From the NCBI RefSeq assembly GCF_037911135.1, contig NZ_JBBLYU010000006.1, forward strand, positions 1-64,000: a DNA stretch of 64,000 bases. Direction: 5' to 3'. The stretch is from Phaeobacter sp. A36a-5a. Its GTDB lineage: Bacteria > Pseudomonadota > Alphaproteobacteria > Rhodobacterales > Rhodobacteraceae. The stretch's first letter is position 1. Every line of letters starts with the position of its first letter. Positions 55,969-64,000 of this stretch are shown here, one piece after another. The notes beneath the pieces are model-generated. The model had not been told where the DNA came from. It worked only from the letters and a program-made list of their open reading frames with translations, and did no database searches. The position numbers and the translations under genes are program-made.

Positions 55969-57041
55969 TGCTGCGGAATTTTGCGATCACCCTGCTGCTG
56001 GCCTGTGCCGGATCGGCGCTGGGATATCTGAGCGGGCTGCCGCTGGGGCAGCTTCTGGGGGCGGCGGGTCTGGTGCTGCTGGCCTGTCGATTTGGTCTGG
56101 CGCTGGCGACACCGCCGGCGGCCATTGTGGTGATCCAGCTGATCCTGGGCGCCAGCGTCGGGGCGCTGCTGAATGCCGAGATGCTGGAGGGCATGGCCGA
56201 TCTGACCGTGCTTGCGGGGCTTCTGATCTGCATGTCGGCGCAGCTGGCGGCCGGGTTCACCTGGCTGTACCGGGTGGAAAAATGGACCCGCGCCGAGAGC
56301 CTCCTTGGGGCGGTGCCCGGCGCCATGGCGGCGGTGATGACCCTGACCGGCGAGGAGGGCAAGACCTCGGCCAAGATGGTCTTTGCCCATATGGTGCGGA
56401 TGATCGCGCTGCTGGTTGCGGTGTTTCTGATCGCCGGTCCGCAGGAGGGATCGCAGGAGATCGCCGCATTGCCCGACGAGGCCGCCACAGGGGCGGGCAC
56501 GCTGGCGGGCTACGCGATCTTTCTGCTGCTGGCGGCGGCGGCCTATGCGGCGGGGCGGGTGCTGGAGCGCTTTGCCATGCCGGCGCCCTATATGGTCACC
56601 GGTCTGATACTGGCGGCGGGCACCAACCTCTGGCGCGGCAGCGATCCGATCGTGGTGCCGGAACCGCTGGTGTTGTTTGCCATGGCGCTGCTGGGCGGGC
56701 TGATCGGCATCCGGCTGAAGGATATCACCCGCAGCGATATCGCAAGCTACCTGCGCGCAGGGCTGATCGTCACCTCGATCACCTTTGGGATCACGGTTGC
56801 CATGGCCTCGCTGTTCAGCCTGCTGACCGGTCAGCCGTTCCTGGTGCTGTTCATGTCCTGGGTGCCGGGTGGGGTCGAGGTGATGGTGGCCACCGCGCTG
56901 GCGCTGGGTCTGGAGCCTGCCTTTGTGATGCTGAACCATGTGCTGCGCATGTCGGTGCTGCATATCGCGCCGATGTTCATGAACCGCGAGATGTTCCGAT
57001 CCGCGCCTGATCCAATCCAAACGATGACAGATGACAGATGA
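55968..57041 (+). CDS. AbrB-type (PF05145) integral membrane protein
   Basis: Membrane protein of 357 residues with about ten hydrophobic segments in two homologous halves (LGQLLGAAGLVLLACRFGLA and IQLILGASVGALLN; then MPAPYMVTGLILAAGTNLW and MALLGGLIGIRLKDITRSDI). It ends with SWVPGGVEVMVATALALGLE, typical of the family labelled AbrB or putative ammonia monooxygenase. Despite the label it is a membrane protein, not a DNA-binding regulator. In this cluster it may export the product or import a precursor. It is coupled to the preceding gene by a one-base overlap. Confidence 0.85.
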   Translation: MLRNFAITLLLACAGSALGYLSGLPLGQLLGAAGLVLLACRFGLALATPPAAIVVIQLILGASVGALLNAEMLEGMADLTVLAGLLICMSAQLAAGFTWLYRVEKWTRAESLLGAVPGAMAAVMTLTGEEGKTSAKMVFAHMVRMIALLVAVFLIAGPQEGSQEIAALPDEAATGAGTLAGYAIFLLLAAAAYAAGRVLERFAMPAPYMVTGLILAAGTNLWRGSDPIVVPEPLVLFAMALLGGLIGIRLKDITRSDIASYLRAGLIVTSITFGITVAMASLFSLLTGQPFLVLFMSWVPGGVEVMVATALALGLEPAFVMLNHVLRMSVLHIAPMFMNREMFRSAPDPIQTMTDDR

Positions 57042-57052
57042 CGGGGAACGCC

Positions 57053-58240
57053 ATGTCTGAACCGCAACGCAATATCCTGATGATTGGCGGTCGCGATCAC
57101 ACCTTTGTCCGTATCGGCGAGATGGGGCTGCGCTACAGCGCGCTTCAGATCCGGTCCCATCTGACCGAGCTGCTGCTTGACCAGGCCGAAACCGTGGTGG
57201 TGACCGATTACGAGGATGTGAAAACCAGCGTCGCGCTGGCCCGCGCTCTGCATCGCAAGACGCCGTTTGATGCGGTGTTCTCCTTTGCCGAATATGGGTT
57301 TCTGACCGCCGCGCATATCGCCGAGGCGCTGGATCTGCCGAGCAATTGCCAGGTGCCGACGGTCCGGCTGACGCGCAACAAACGACGGATGCGCGAGACG
57401 CTGCGGGCGGCGGGTATCGAGGATGTGCCCTTTGCCCGCGTGCGCACGGTGGCGGAGATCGCCGGGTTTGTGGCGCGCCATGGCGACAGCATCGTCAAAC
57501 CGGCCGAGGGCGGCGGCAGCGAGGGGGTTCATTTCGTTGATGACTCCACCGATATTCAGACCGCATTGTCCCATGCGTTGCAGGCGGGCCGCGAGGAGCT
57601 GATCGCCGAGGCGTTTATTCCCGGGCCGGAATACAGTGTCGAAACCATGTCGGTTGGCGGTCGTCACCGGGTGCTTCAGATCACCGAGAAGACCACCAGC
57701 GGCGCGCCCTATTTCATCGAGAGCGGCCATGTGCAGCCCGCCGCCCTGAGTGCAGCTGATGAGGCCAGAATTGCCGAGCGGGTTCAGGCGCTGCTGGAGG
57801 CGGTCGGTTACCGGACTGGCCCGGCCCATACCGAGGTAAAGCTGCACGACGGGGCGGTCTATATCATCGAGACCCAGACCCGCAACGGCGGTGACCAGAT
57901 CTGGGAGCTGACCCTGGAAACCACCGGTGCCGATGTGTTCAAGGAGACCTTTGCCGCGGTGCTCGGGCTTGCCTATGATGCGCCGCCGCCCTCCACCGCG
58001 GCGATGGCCATCCGCTACATGCTGGCACAGGACCGCACATTGGATGCGATCACCGGGCTTGATTGCGCCGCCAGTTCCGAAGGTGTGGCGCGGGTGCATT
58101 CCTCTGCCAAACCGGGCACCCGCTATGATGCGGTGCTGTCTGCGGCCTCTCGGGTTGCCTATGTGCTGGCGCGCGGTGACAGCCGCGAGCAGGCGCTGGC
58201 CCATGCCGAGGCCGCCGTGGCCCGGATCGCGCTGAGGTAA
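57053..58240 (+). CDS. ATP-grasp enzyme 2, L-amino-acid ligase-like
   Basis: Protein of 395 residues with a biotin-carboxylase-like ATP-grasp. Lysine and glycine-loop: DSIVKPAEGGGSEGVHF near residue 145. Substrate and phosphate residues: FIESGHVQPAALSAADEARI, then GPAHTEVKLHDGAVYIIETQ and TRNGGDQIWEL near 275-285. The ESGH-P and GP-H-E-K patterns plus E-x-R-x-GG are features of dipeptide-forming L-amino-acid ligases (BacD/YwfE type). It may join two amino acids. ATG at 57053 is used because GGGGA lies 6 bp upstream; an earlier ATG at 57038 has no such site. Confidence 0.88.
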   Translation: MSEPQRNILMIGGRDHTFVRIGEMGLRYSALQIRSHLTELLLDQAETVVVTDYEDVKTSVALARALHRKTPFDAVFSFAEYGFLTAAHIAEALDLPSNCQVPTVRLTRNKRRMRETLRAAGIEDVPFARVRTVAEIAGFVARHGDSIVKPAEGGGSEGVHFVDDSTDIQTALSHALQAGREELIAEAFIPGPEYSVETMSVGGRHRVLQITEKTTSGAPYFIESGHVQPAALSAADEARIAERVQALLEAVGYRTGPAHTEVKLHDGAVYIIETQTRNGGDQIWELTLETTGADVFKETFAAVLGLAYDAPPPSTAAMAIRYMLAQDRTLDAITGLDCAASSEGVARVHSSAKPGTRYDAVLSAASRVAYVLARGDSREQALAHAEAAVARIALR

Positions 58241-58322
58241 TGCGGCACCGGCCTGCGGCCCCCTGATCATCGCCTCAAATCAACGTCCCATGAAATCAAG
58301 TCCCATGACAAGGAGCCAGACC

Positions 58323-59351
58323 ATGGCCATTGCCATTCACGACCCTACCCTGCGCGACGGCAATCATGCCATTGCCCATGCGCTGAGCCTTGACGATATT
58401 GCCGCCTATTGCCGGACCGTGGATGGCTGCGGCCTGGCGGTGGTCGAGGTCGGCCATGGCAACGGGCTGGGGGCCTCCTCGTTGCAGCTGGGCATGGCGC
58501 GCCATGCCGATATCGAGATGCTGGAAACCGCCCGCGCCAATCTCAGCCAGACCAAGCTGGGCATTCATGCGATCCCCGGTTTTGCCAAGATCTCGGACAT
58601 CAAATCGGCCATCGGCGCCGGGGTGGATGTGTTTCGCATCGCCTCGCATTGCACCGAAGGCGATCTGACCCAGAGCTACATCGAATATGCCCGCAGCCAG
58701 GACAAATATGTTCAGGGTGTGCTGATGATGACCCATATGGCGCCTGCGGATGTGCTGCTGGCGCAGGCGCGGCGGCAGGTGTCCTATGGCGCCAATGCCA
58801 TTGTCCTGATGGATTCCGCAGGCAATTACGACCCCCGCGACACAAGCGAGAAGATCGGCGTTCTGGCGGCTGAGCTGGAGGTGCCGGTGGGGTTCCACGC
58901 GCATAACAATCTGGGACTGGCGATTGCCAATTCCATTGCCGCCGCCGAAGCGGGCGCAACCATTCTGGATGGCACCATGCGCGGGTTTGGTGCCGGGGCC
59001 GGCAATACCCAGCTGGAGGTGCTTTGTGCGGTGCTGGAGCGCTACGGGTTTGAGACCGGAACCGATGTCTTTGCGCTCTGCGAGGCGGTGGAAGCGCTGC
59101 CCGAGCTGCCGCCGGTGCAGCGGCGCACCATCGTGGGCACCTCTAACCTGATCAGCGGCATCTACGGCGTCTGTGCCGGTTTTGAAAAACATGTGACCCG
59201 CGCGGCGCAGGATTTCGGCGTTGCACCACGGTTCATCTACGAAGAGCTGTCGCGCTGCAACGCCGTGGCCGGGCAGGAGGATCTGATCATCTCGGCGGCG
59301 GCGCGGCTGGCCCGGACGGCGGCACCCGCATTGGAAGGAGTGGACGCATGA
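58323..59351 (+). CDS. 4-Hydroxy-2-oxovalerate aldolase homologue (DmpG/BphI type)
   Basis: TIM-barrel aldolase of 342 residues. Catalytic elements: HDPTLRDGNHA at the N-terminus (Arg11 and metal-binding Asp7), and metal-binding histidines in VGFHAHNNLGLA. It also has the C-terminal segment that contacts the dehydrogenase partner. The family cleaves 4-hydroxy-2-oxoacids to pyruvate and an aldehyde reversibly. AAGGAG precedes the ATG by about 9 bp. It overlaps the dehydrogenase gene by 4 bp, as these partners do. Unlike degradation operons, no hydratase, decarboxylase or ring-cleavage gene is present. Confidence 0.92.
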   Translation: MAIAIHDPTLRDGNHAIAHALSLDDIAAYCRTVDGCGLAVVEVGHGNGLGASSLQLGMARHADIEMLETARANLSQTKLGIHAIPGFAKISDIKSAIGAGVDVFRIASHCTEGDLTQSYIEYARSQDKYVQGVLMMTHMAPADVLLAQARRQVSYGANAIVLMDSAGNYDPRDTSEKIGVLAAELEVPVGFHAHNNLGLAIANSIAAAEAGATILDGTMRGFGAGAGNTQLEVLCAVLERYGFETGTDVFALCEAVEALPELPPVQRRTIVGTSNLISGIYGVCAGFEKHVTRAAQDFGVAPRFIYEELSRCNAVAGQEDLIISAAARLARTAAPALEGVDA

Positions 59352-60259
59352 AACTGAGAACCGCCATCATAGGCAGCGGCAATATTGGCTGTGACGTGCT
59401 GTGCAAGGTGCAGCGTTCCGCGCTGCTGGAGTGCACCCTGTTTGCCGGGCGCAATGCGGCATCGCCGGGGCTGGCGCTGGCCCGAAGCCGTGGCATCCCG
59501 GTGACTGATCGCGGGGCGGAGGGGCTGTTTGCCGCGCTCGACAGTTTTGATCTGGTGTTCGACGCCACCTCCTCGGCGGCGCATCAGGCCCATGCCCCGG
59601 CTTTGCAGGCGGCGGGCAAGGTGCTGATCAACCTGACCCCGGCTCCCAATGGTGCGCTCTGCGTGCCGTCGCTGAACGGCGATGCGCTGCTGGCGGCGGG
59701 CAATATCAACATGATCACCTGCGGCGGGCAGGCCTCGATCCCGATTGCCCAGGCGATGACGGCGGCGAACCCGGCGATCCACTATCTGGAGGTGGTGTCC
59801 TCGATCAGTGCCGAAAGCGCAGGGCCGGCCACGCGGCTGAACCTCAATCACTATATCGAAACCACCGAAGACGCGCTGCGGCAGTTCACCGGCTGCAACC
59901 GGGTGAAGGCGATCCTGAACATCAACCCGGCAAAGCCGAACGTCTATATGCAGACCGCAATCTCCGCGCTGGCAGAGCAGCATGATCTGGAGGCCACCCG
60001 GAGCGCTATCGCCGGGGCGGTGGCGCGGTTGCGCGCGGCGGTGCCGGGCTATGACGTGATCGTTGAGCCGCATGTTACCGGGGATAGGCTGTTCACCATG
60101 GTGCGGGTCACCGGGGCCGGAGATTATCTGGATCCGTCGGCGGGCAATCTGGATATCATCACCGCCGCCGCCACGCGGATGGCCGAGGCCATTGCCCGTG
60201 ACCGCACCGCGCGGGACAGCCACCCGCCGGTGGCGCAGCCGATGGAGAGCGTGGCGTGA
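59348..60259 (+). CDS. Acylating aldehyde dehydrogenase homologue (DmpF/BphJ type)
   Basis: NAD-dependent enzyme of 303 residues that interconverts an aldehyde and acyl-CoA, normally acetaldehyde and acetyl-CoA. N-terminal IIGSGNIGCDVL binds NAD, the catalytic cysteine is in NMITCGGQASIPIAQAM, and LNINPAKPNVYM follows. It normally forms a channel with the aldolase encoded immediately upstream. In this setting it may run backwards and supply the aldehyde for synthesis by the aldolase. The start overlaps the aldolase stop by 4 bp. Confidence 0.93.
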   Translation: MKLRTAIIGSGNIGCDVLCKVQRSALLECTLFAGRNAASPGLALARSRGIPVTDRGAEGLFAALDSFDLVFDATSSAAHQAHAPALQAAGKVLINLTPAPNGALCVPSLNGDALLAAGNINMITCGGQASIPIAQAMTAANPAIHYLEVVSSISAESAGPATRLNLNHYIETTEDALRQFTGCNRVKAILNINPAKPNVYMQTAISALAEQHDLEATRSAIAGAVARLRAAVPGYDVIVEPHVTGDRLFTMVRVTGAGDYLDPSAGNLDIITAAATRMAEAIARDRTARDSHPPVAQPMESVA

Positions 60260-60316
60260 TGCGCATGTCGGAGTTCCGGCGCTGTGGCGCCGCCATCGCA
60301 GGCCGGGGAGGTTGCC

Positions 60317-61558
60317 ATGCCTGATCTGCCCGCGCTTCACCGCGACACGCCCTTCTGTCCGATTCTGGCGCTGGCCGGACGGATCCAGAGCCGCCCTGAC
60401 CCGGTGGTCGATTTCTCTATCGGGGTGCCCAATTTCACACCGCCGCAGCGGGTTTACGAGGCGGCGATTGCCGCGATCCGTGCCGATCGCTGCCGCTATG
60501 GTCCGAGCCGGGGCGAGGCCGGGCTGATCGAGGCCTATCTGCACTATCTGGCTCAGCTGGGGCTGGATCAGTTCGGCGCGGAGAATATTGCCGTGGGACA
60601 GGGCGGCAAGCATCTGCTTTATGCGCTGTTTCAGGTGCTGTTCCAGCCCGGCGATACCGTGGTCATCCCGGCGCCCTGCTGGCCGACCTATTTCGACATT
60701 GCCCGGCTCAGCGGGGTTGAGGTGCGCACGCCCTATTGCGGGCTGCATCAGGGGTACAAGCTGGACCCCGCGACGCTGGAGGCGGCCTTGGGTGGGCGGC
60801 CTCGGGCGCTGGTGCTGAACAACCCGTCCAACCCCACCGGCGCGGTCTACAGCAGATCGGAGCTGGCGGCGCTGGCCGAGGTGCTGCGGCGCCATGATGT
60901 GTGGATCATCAGCGACGATGTCTACCAGCGCTTTGTCTATGCCGACGAGCCGTGCCCGCATCTGCTGGAGATCGCGCCCGATCTGGCGTCGCGGATCATC
61001 AAGGTGGACAGTATTTCAAAGCTATACGGGATGCCGGGATGGCGCGCGGGTCTGCTGGCTGCGCCAACAGAGGTGGCGGCGGCGGTTGCCACGCTCAACA
61101 GCAACTCGATCTCTAATATGCCGCCGGTGGTGGCCGCTGCCGCGGCGGAGGCGCTGGCGGGCGATCAGGGGTTCTCGCAGCGGATGACCGAGGGCTACCG
61201 GATGCGGCGGGATCTTCTGCTCACGGCGTTTGACAGCGCACCGCAGATCCGCTGCGCCCGCCCCGGCGGGGCATTCTACCTGTTCCCCGATATCTCGCGG
61301 GTCTTTGGCACCCTGCACCGGGGGCGGATGATCAGCACCGATGAGGATCTCTGCAATCTGCTGCTGGAAGAATATGGCGTGGCTGCTGTTCCCGGTCGTC
61401 ATTTTGGCGCGCCGGACAATATCCGGCTGTCCTATGCCATCGACGCGGATCAGGTTCGGCTGGGCGCCAGTCAGATCCTGCGGTGCCTGGCAGAGCTGGA
61501 GGACACAGCGGCAGCGCGGCACACCGCCCGGCCGCCGGTGATGGAAGTCGTTTCCTGA
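60317..61558 (+). CDS. PLP aminotransferase (class I/II fold) of the cluster
   Basis: Aminotransferase of 413 residues. NNPSNPTGAVYS near residue 172 and ISDDVYQRFVY (Asp and Tyr) are the cofactor contacts. The PLP lysine is in VDSISKLYGMPGWRAG. The C-terminal arm has GVAAVPGRHFG and IRLSYA. It could convert a 2-oxoacid, such as the aldolase product, into an amino acid for the ATP-grasp enzymes. GGGGAGG precedes ATG at 60317. It closes the co-directional set and is followed by a convergent terminator-like hairpin. Confidence 0.92.
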   Translation: MPDLPALHRDTPFCPILALAGRIQSRPDPVVDFSIGVPNFTPPQRVYEAAIAAIRADRCRYGPSRGEAGLIEAYLHYLAQLGLDQFGAENIAVGQGGKHLLYALFQVLFQPGDTVVIPAPCWPTYFDIARLSGVEVRTPYCGLHQGYKLDPATLEAALGGRPRALVLNNPSNPTGAVYSRSELAALAEVLRRHDVWIISDDVYQRFVYADEPCPHLLEIAPDLASRIIKVDSISKLYGMPGWRAGLLAAPTEVAAAVATLNSNSISNMPPVVAAAAAEALAGDQGFSQRMTEGYRMRRDLLLTAFDSAPQIRCARPGGAFYLFPDISRVFGTLHRGRMISTDEDLCNLLLEEYGVAAVPGRHFGAPDNIRLSYAIDADQVRLGASQILRCLAELEDTAAARHTARPPVMEVVS

Positions 61559-61565
61559 TCTGGCC

Positions 61566-61599
61566 GGGGTGGGCTGGCCGTCGCAGGTCAGCCTACCCC
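61566..61599. terminator. Terminator-like hairpin between the aminotransferase and MFS genes
   Basis: GGGGTGGGCTG (61566-61576) pairs with CAGCCTACCCC (61589-61599), 11 bp with one G-U pair and a 12-base loop, in the 49-bp gap between convergent genes. Confidence 0.5.
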
Positions 61600-61607
61600 C
61601 GCGGGCA

Positions 61608-62825
61608 TCAGTCCAGCCGCAGCCGGAGCGCGGCATAGACCAGCAGGAGGCCGCAGCAGCTGGCCGAGATCAGGAAAGGCGCGCGCAGGGCGAGGTCGCG
61701 GCCAAGCTCCGGTTCCAGCAGCGCCACGACGGCACCGCCCGTCAGCGCGCCAAGCGGCATCGAGCCCCAGCCAAAGCAGCGGTAGATGCTGTTCACCCGG
61801 CCCAGCAGTTCGGAGGGGATGCGGCGCTGGCGCCAGGAGACGGTGATCACGTTCCAGACCATCGCCGCCGCCATCACGCCAAACATCGCCAGCGCCATGA
61901 TGATGCCGCTGCTGCTGACACCGATCAGCGCATAGCCAACCGCCCAGCCCGCAATCGACAGGTAAAGGCAGGGCTGCACCCCGATCAGGCGGCTGAGGCG
62001 CGGCGCAATCAGGCTGCCGGTCACAGCACCAAGGGCGGCAACCGACAGGACAAACCCGTATTCGGTAGGGCCGAGGCCAAGCACCTCCTGCGCGAAAAGC
62101 ACCTCTACGGTGATGGTTGCGGTGGCGAGGAAATTGGCGATGCCAAGCACGACCGCCAGCCGCAGCAGCAGCCCATCGCCGCGCATGAAGGTGATGCCCT
62201 GCATCAGCGCCTTGCCAAAGCTCTGCTGAACCGGCGCGCGCGGCGACAGGCTGATCAGCCAGACAAAACCGGCCGCCAGCACCAGCACGACCACATCCAG
62301 TCCAAAGGGAATAGCGATGCCGACCGCGATCAGCAGGCCGGCGAGCGGCGGCCCGATGAACTGGCCGGTGAGCTGTTCGGCGGTCCACATCTGGCCATTT
62401 GCCGCCTCAAGATCGGAGCTGGCAACGATATCGGGCAGGATGGTCTGGGCGGCATTGTCGCGGATCACCTCCGCCGCGCCAAGGAGGAAGGCCAGGCCGG
62501 CCAGCGCCCAGATGGCCCCGGCGGCCGGCGCGCTGAGCGCGAGCATGAGGATGGCGAGCACGATCACGGCGCGCAGCAGGTCGGCGCGGGCTATCAGCTT
62601 GCGCCGGTCGGCCATATCCGCGATCACCCCGGCGGGCAGCGCAAAGAACAGCCAGGGCAGGCGACCGGCTGCGGCCACGGCGGCAATCGCCACCGGATCG
62701 CGGGTCATCAGCGTTGCCAGCCAGGGCAGCGCCAGCAGGATGAACCCATCGCCGAGGTTGGTCAGCGCCCCGGCTGTGAACAGCAGCCGGTAATTGCGGT
62801 TACGAAGCAGGAGCGGGGAGGCCAT
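61608..62825 (-). CDS. MFS transporter (EntS/MFS_3-like)
   Basis: Inner-membrane transporter of 405 residues with about 10-12 hydrophobic segments. The N-terminus LLRNRNYRLLFTAGALTNLG and the loop GVIADMADRRKLIARADLLR (motif A type) are typical of the MFS_3 group that includes the enterobactin exporter EntS. ATG at 62825 gives this family start; an upstream GTG is less likely. It is convergent with the aminotransferase, so it may export the cluster product or confer self-resistance, or it may belong with the two-component genes to its right. No direct evidence decides. Confidence 0.87.
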   Translation of the reverse strand: MASPLLLRNRNYRLLFTAGALTNLGDGFILLALPWLATLMTRDPVAIAAVAAAGRLPWLFFALPAGVIADMADRRKLIARADLLRAVIVLAILMLALSAPAAGAIWALAGLAFLLGAAEVIRDNAAQTILPDIVASSDLEAANGQMWTAEQLTGQFIGPPLAGLLIAVGIAIPFGLDVVVLVLAAGFVWLISLSPRAPVQQSFGKALMQGITFMRGDGLLLRLAVVLGIANFLATATITVEVLFAQEVLGLGPTEYGFVLSVAALGAVTGSLIAPRLSRLIGVQPCLYLSIAGWAVGYALIGVSSSGIIMALAMFGVMAAAMVWNVITVSWRQRRIPSELLGRVNSIYRCFGWGSMPLGALTGGAVVALLEPELGRDLALRAPFLISASCCGLLLVYAALRLRLD

Positions 62826-62903
62826 GGTGGGGATGCCCTGAGGTTGTTCCGGTCCGGCGATACTAGCGCGCAGGGGCTGCGCTGTCACGGCTGCCGGTGC
62901 CGC

Positions 62904-63575
62904 TCAATCGAGCCGATACCCGGCGCCGCGCAGGGTCACGATGGCGTCACCTTCGGGGCCGAATTTCTTGCGCAGGCGGCCGATATAGACATCAACGATA
63001 TTGGTCATCGGGTCCGACTGCGTGCCCCAGACCGCATTCAGAATGCGTTCCCGGCTGAGGGCGCGGCCAATGTTCTTGATCAGCAGCACGGCCAGCTCGC
63101 GCTCCTTGCTGGAGAGCGCGACCGGGCGGCCGTCCACGTAGAATTCCAGCGCGCGGGGATCAAAGGAGAGGCCGCGATGGGTGATCACCTCATCGTCGGG
63201 TGTGCTCCCATAGCCGACCCGGCGGCGATGCAGCGCCTCCAGCCTTGCGACCAGCTCCTCAAAATCGAAGGGTTTGGGCAGGTAGTCGTCGGCACCGATG
63301 CGCAGGCCCGCGACCCGTTCGTCGGTTGAATCCAGCGCGGTGAGCATCAGAACAGGGGTGGTATTGGCGCGGGCGCGCATCCGCTGGCAGACCTCGATGC
63401 CGGAGATCCCCGGCAGCATCAGATCGAGGATCACCACATCAAAGTCGCGTGTTTGCAGGAACCCCAGCGCCAGTTCGCCATCCACCACGTGCTCGACGCT
63501 GAAGCCCTCAGCCTTCAACCCCCGGCGTATGAAATCGGCTACGCGCTCTTCATCCTCTACAAGCAGAATATTCAT
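62904..63575 (-). CDS. OmpR-family response regulator
   Basis: Regulator of 223 residues. The receiver domain spans 1-115 with the phospho-acceptor Asp51 in VVILDLMLPGISG, acidic pocket LLVEDEE, and KPFDFEELVARL (conserved Lys). The DNA-binding winged helix is at about 130-222 (SKERELAVLLIKNIGRALSR, VDVYIGRLRKKFG, RGAGYRLD). It lies downstream of and close to the sensor kinase, forming a two-component pair. The pair could control the MFS transporter 78 bp downstream on the same strand. The signal is unknown. Confidence 0.95.
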   Translation of the reverse strand: MNILLVEDEERVADFIRRGLKAEGFSVEHVVDGELALGFLQTRDFDVVILDLMLPGISGIEVCQRMRARANTTPVLMLTALDSTDERVAGLRIGADDYLPKPFDFEELVARLEALHRRRVGYGSTPDDEVITHRGLSFDPRALEFYVDGRPVALSSKERELAVLLIKNIGRALSRERILNAVWGTQSDPMTNIVDVYIGRLRKKFGPEGDAIVTLRGAGYRLD

Positions 63576-63599
63576 CAGCTGTTCTCTGGCGTCCTGTGA

Positions 63600-64000
63600 C
63601 TATGGGTCGGCATCCGTGGAGATCGTCAGCACAACCGTTGTGCCCCCCGTTGGGCGATCAAAGATCCGCGCCGAGCCGCCGTGGGCTTCGGCGATGGAGC
63701 GCACGATCGGCAGACCAAGGCCCAGCCCTTCGATATAGCGGCCGCTTGCGTTGGAGCCGCGAAAGAAACGCTCGAAGGCCAGTTCCTTTTCCGCGTTATC
63801 CACGCCCGGCCCGTCATCGGACACCGCAATCTCAACGATATCGCCATGGGTCTGAAGGGTGACGGCGATCATGTCGCCGCCGTGGTATTTGGCATTTTCC
63901 AGCAGGGCGAGCACGGCCTGACGGATCCGCTGGCCATCGGCTATGACGATCACCTTGTCGCGCTGCGGCTCAAAGCCCACCTCGGCCCCGCAGAGTGCGA
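63600..64000 (-). CDS. Sensor histidine kinase, C-terminal part (5' end outside the window)
   Basis: About 133 residues of a kinase ATPase domain are visible; the frame is open to the window edge, so the sensor and dimerisation domains are outside. ATP-site boxes: DGQRIRQAVLALLENAKYHG (N box), VSDDGPGVDNAEKELAFERF (G1/F), GLGLGLPIVRSIAEAHGG (G2). It is upstream of the response regulator gene with a 24-bp gap and would phosphorylate it. Confidence 0.92.
   Translation of the reverse strand, partial: ALCGAEVGFEPQRDKVIVIADGQRIRQAVLALLENAKYHGGDMIAVTLQTHGDIVEIAVSDDGPGVDNAEKELAFERFFRGSNASGRYIEGLGLGLPIVRSIAEAHGGSARIFDRPTGGTTVVLTISTDADP

Noticed and set aside
55968-57041. AbrB-type protein as a transition-state DNA-binding regulator
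   Set aside because: The sequence is an integral membrane protein with about ten hydrophobic segments; only the family name is shared with the Bacillus regulator.

Overview
The window looks like about 64 kb of an extrachromosomal replicon (large plasmid or chromid) from a marine Rhodobacteraceae bacterium of the Roseobacter group (Phaeobacter/Leisingera/Ruegeria-like). This is inferred from the GC-rich alphaproteobacterial codon use, the gene content and a complete parA-parB / replication-initiator module in the middle. No rRNA, tRNA, insertion sequence or CRISPR array was recognised. The G-versus-C bias of the + strand appears to flip near 42 kb, where four contiguous 22-bp iterons and an AT-rich stretch lie, so I read 41.99-42.17 kb as the replication origin.

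Layout. 0-7 kb: glycine catabolism, with the end of lipA, a candidate glycine-type leader, a sodium:amino-acid symporter, and gcvT-gcvH-gcvP. 7-9.4 kb: a GlxA/AraC-type regulator and a convergent DAO-family oxidase. 9.4-25.3 kb: a complete petrobactin-type siderophore locus. It has a FecCD-type importer (ATPase, two permeases, binding protein) on the minus strand, a TonB-dependent receptor, and an asbA-asbB-asbC-asbDE-asbF biosynthesis operon in which carrier protein AsbD and condensing enzyme AsbE are fused, followed by an ABC exporter and a DUF2218 protein. 25.3-39.1 kb: accessory and regulatory genes, including a Fic protein, a LuxR solo, a membrane-anchored AraC regulator, an RND efflux set with MipA, an ArsR-SRPBCC pair, a sulfotransferase-like protein and an orphan sensor kinase with a solute-binding domain. 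39.3-43.9 kb: parB, parA, origin and rep, with four copies of a 15-bp parS-like palindrome, three of them inside genes. 44-53 kb: stress functions, including DUF1206, a multicopper oxidase, oxyR/katG, an NsrR-like regulator with flavohemoglobin hmp, and a universal stress protein.

53.2-61.6 kb holds seven co-directional, tightly packed genes: ATP-grasp, FAD/NAD(P)-binding protein, AbrB-type membrane protein, a second ATP-grasp resembling L-amino-acid ligases, a 4-hydroxy-2-oxovalerate aldolase homologue, an acylating aldehyde dehydrogenase homologue and a PLP aminotransferase. An MFS transporter and an OmpR-type two-component system follow. I recognise no described pathway with this combination. 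The best reading is a small-molecule (dipeptide-like) biosynthetic cluster in which the aldolase/dehydrogenase pair runs in the synthetic direction to build a 4-hydroxy-2-oxoacid that is transaminated and ligated. This is the leading candidate for an undescribed system.

Start codons were chosen by ATG/GTG with ribosome-binding-site spacing, so several differ from the longest open frame. All family assignments come from reading motifs by eye; no database search was run.
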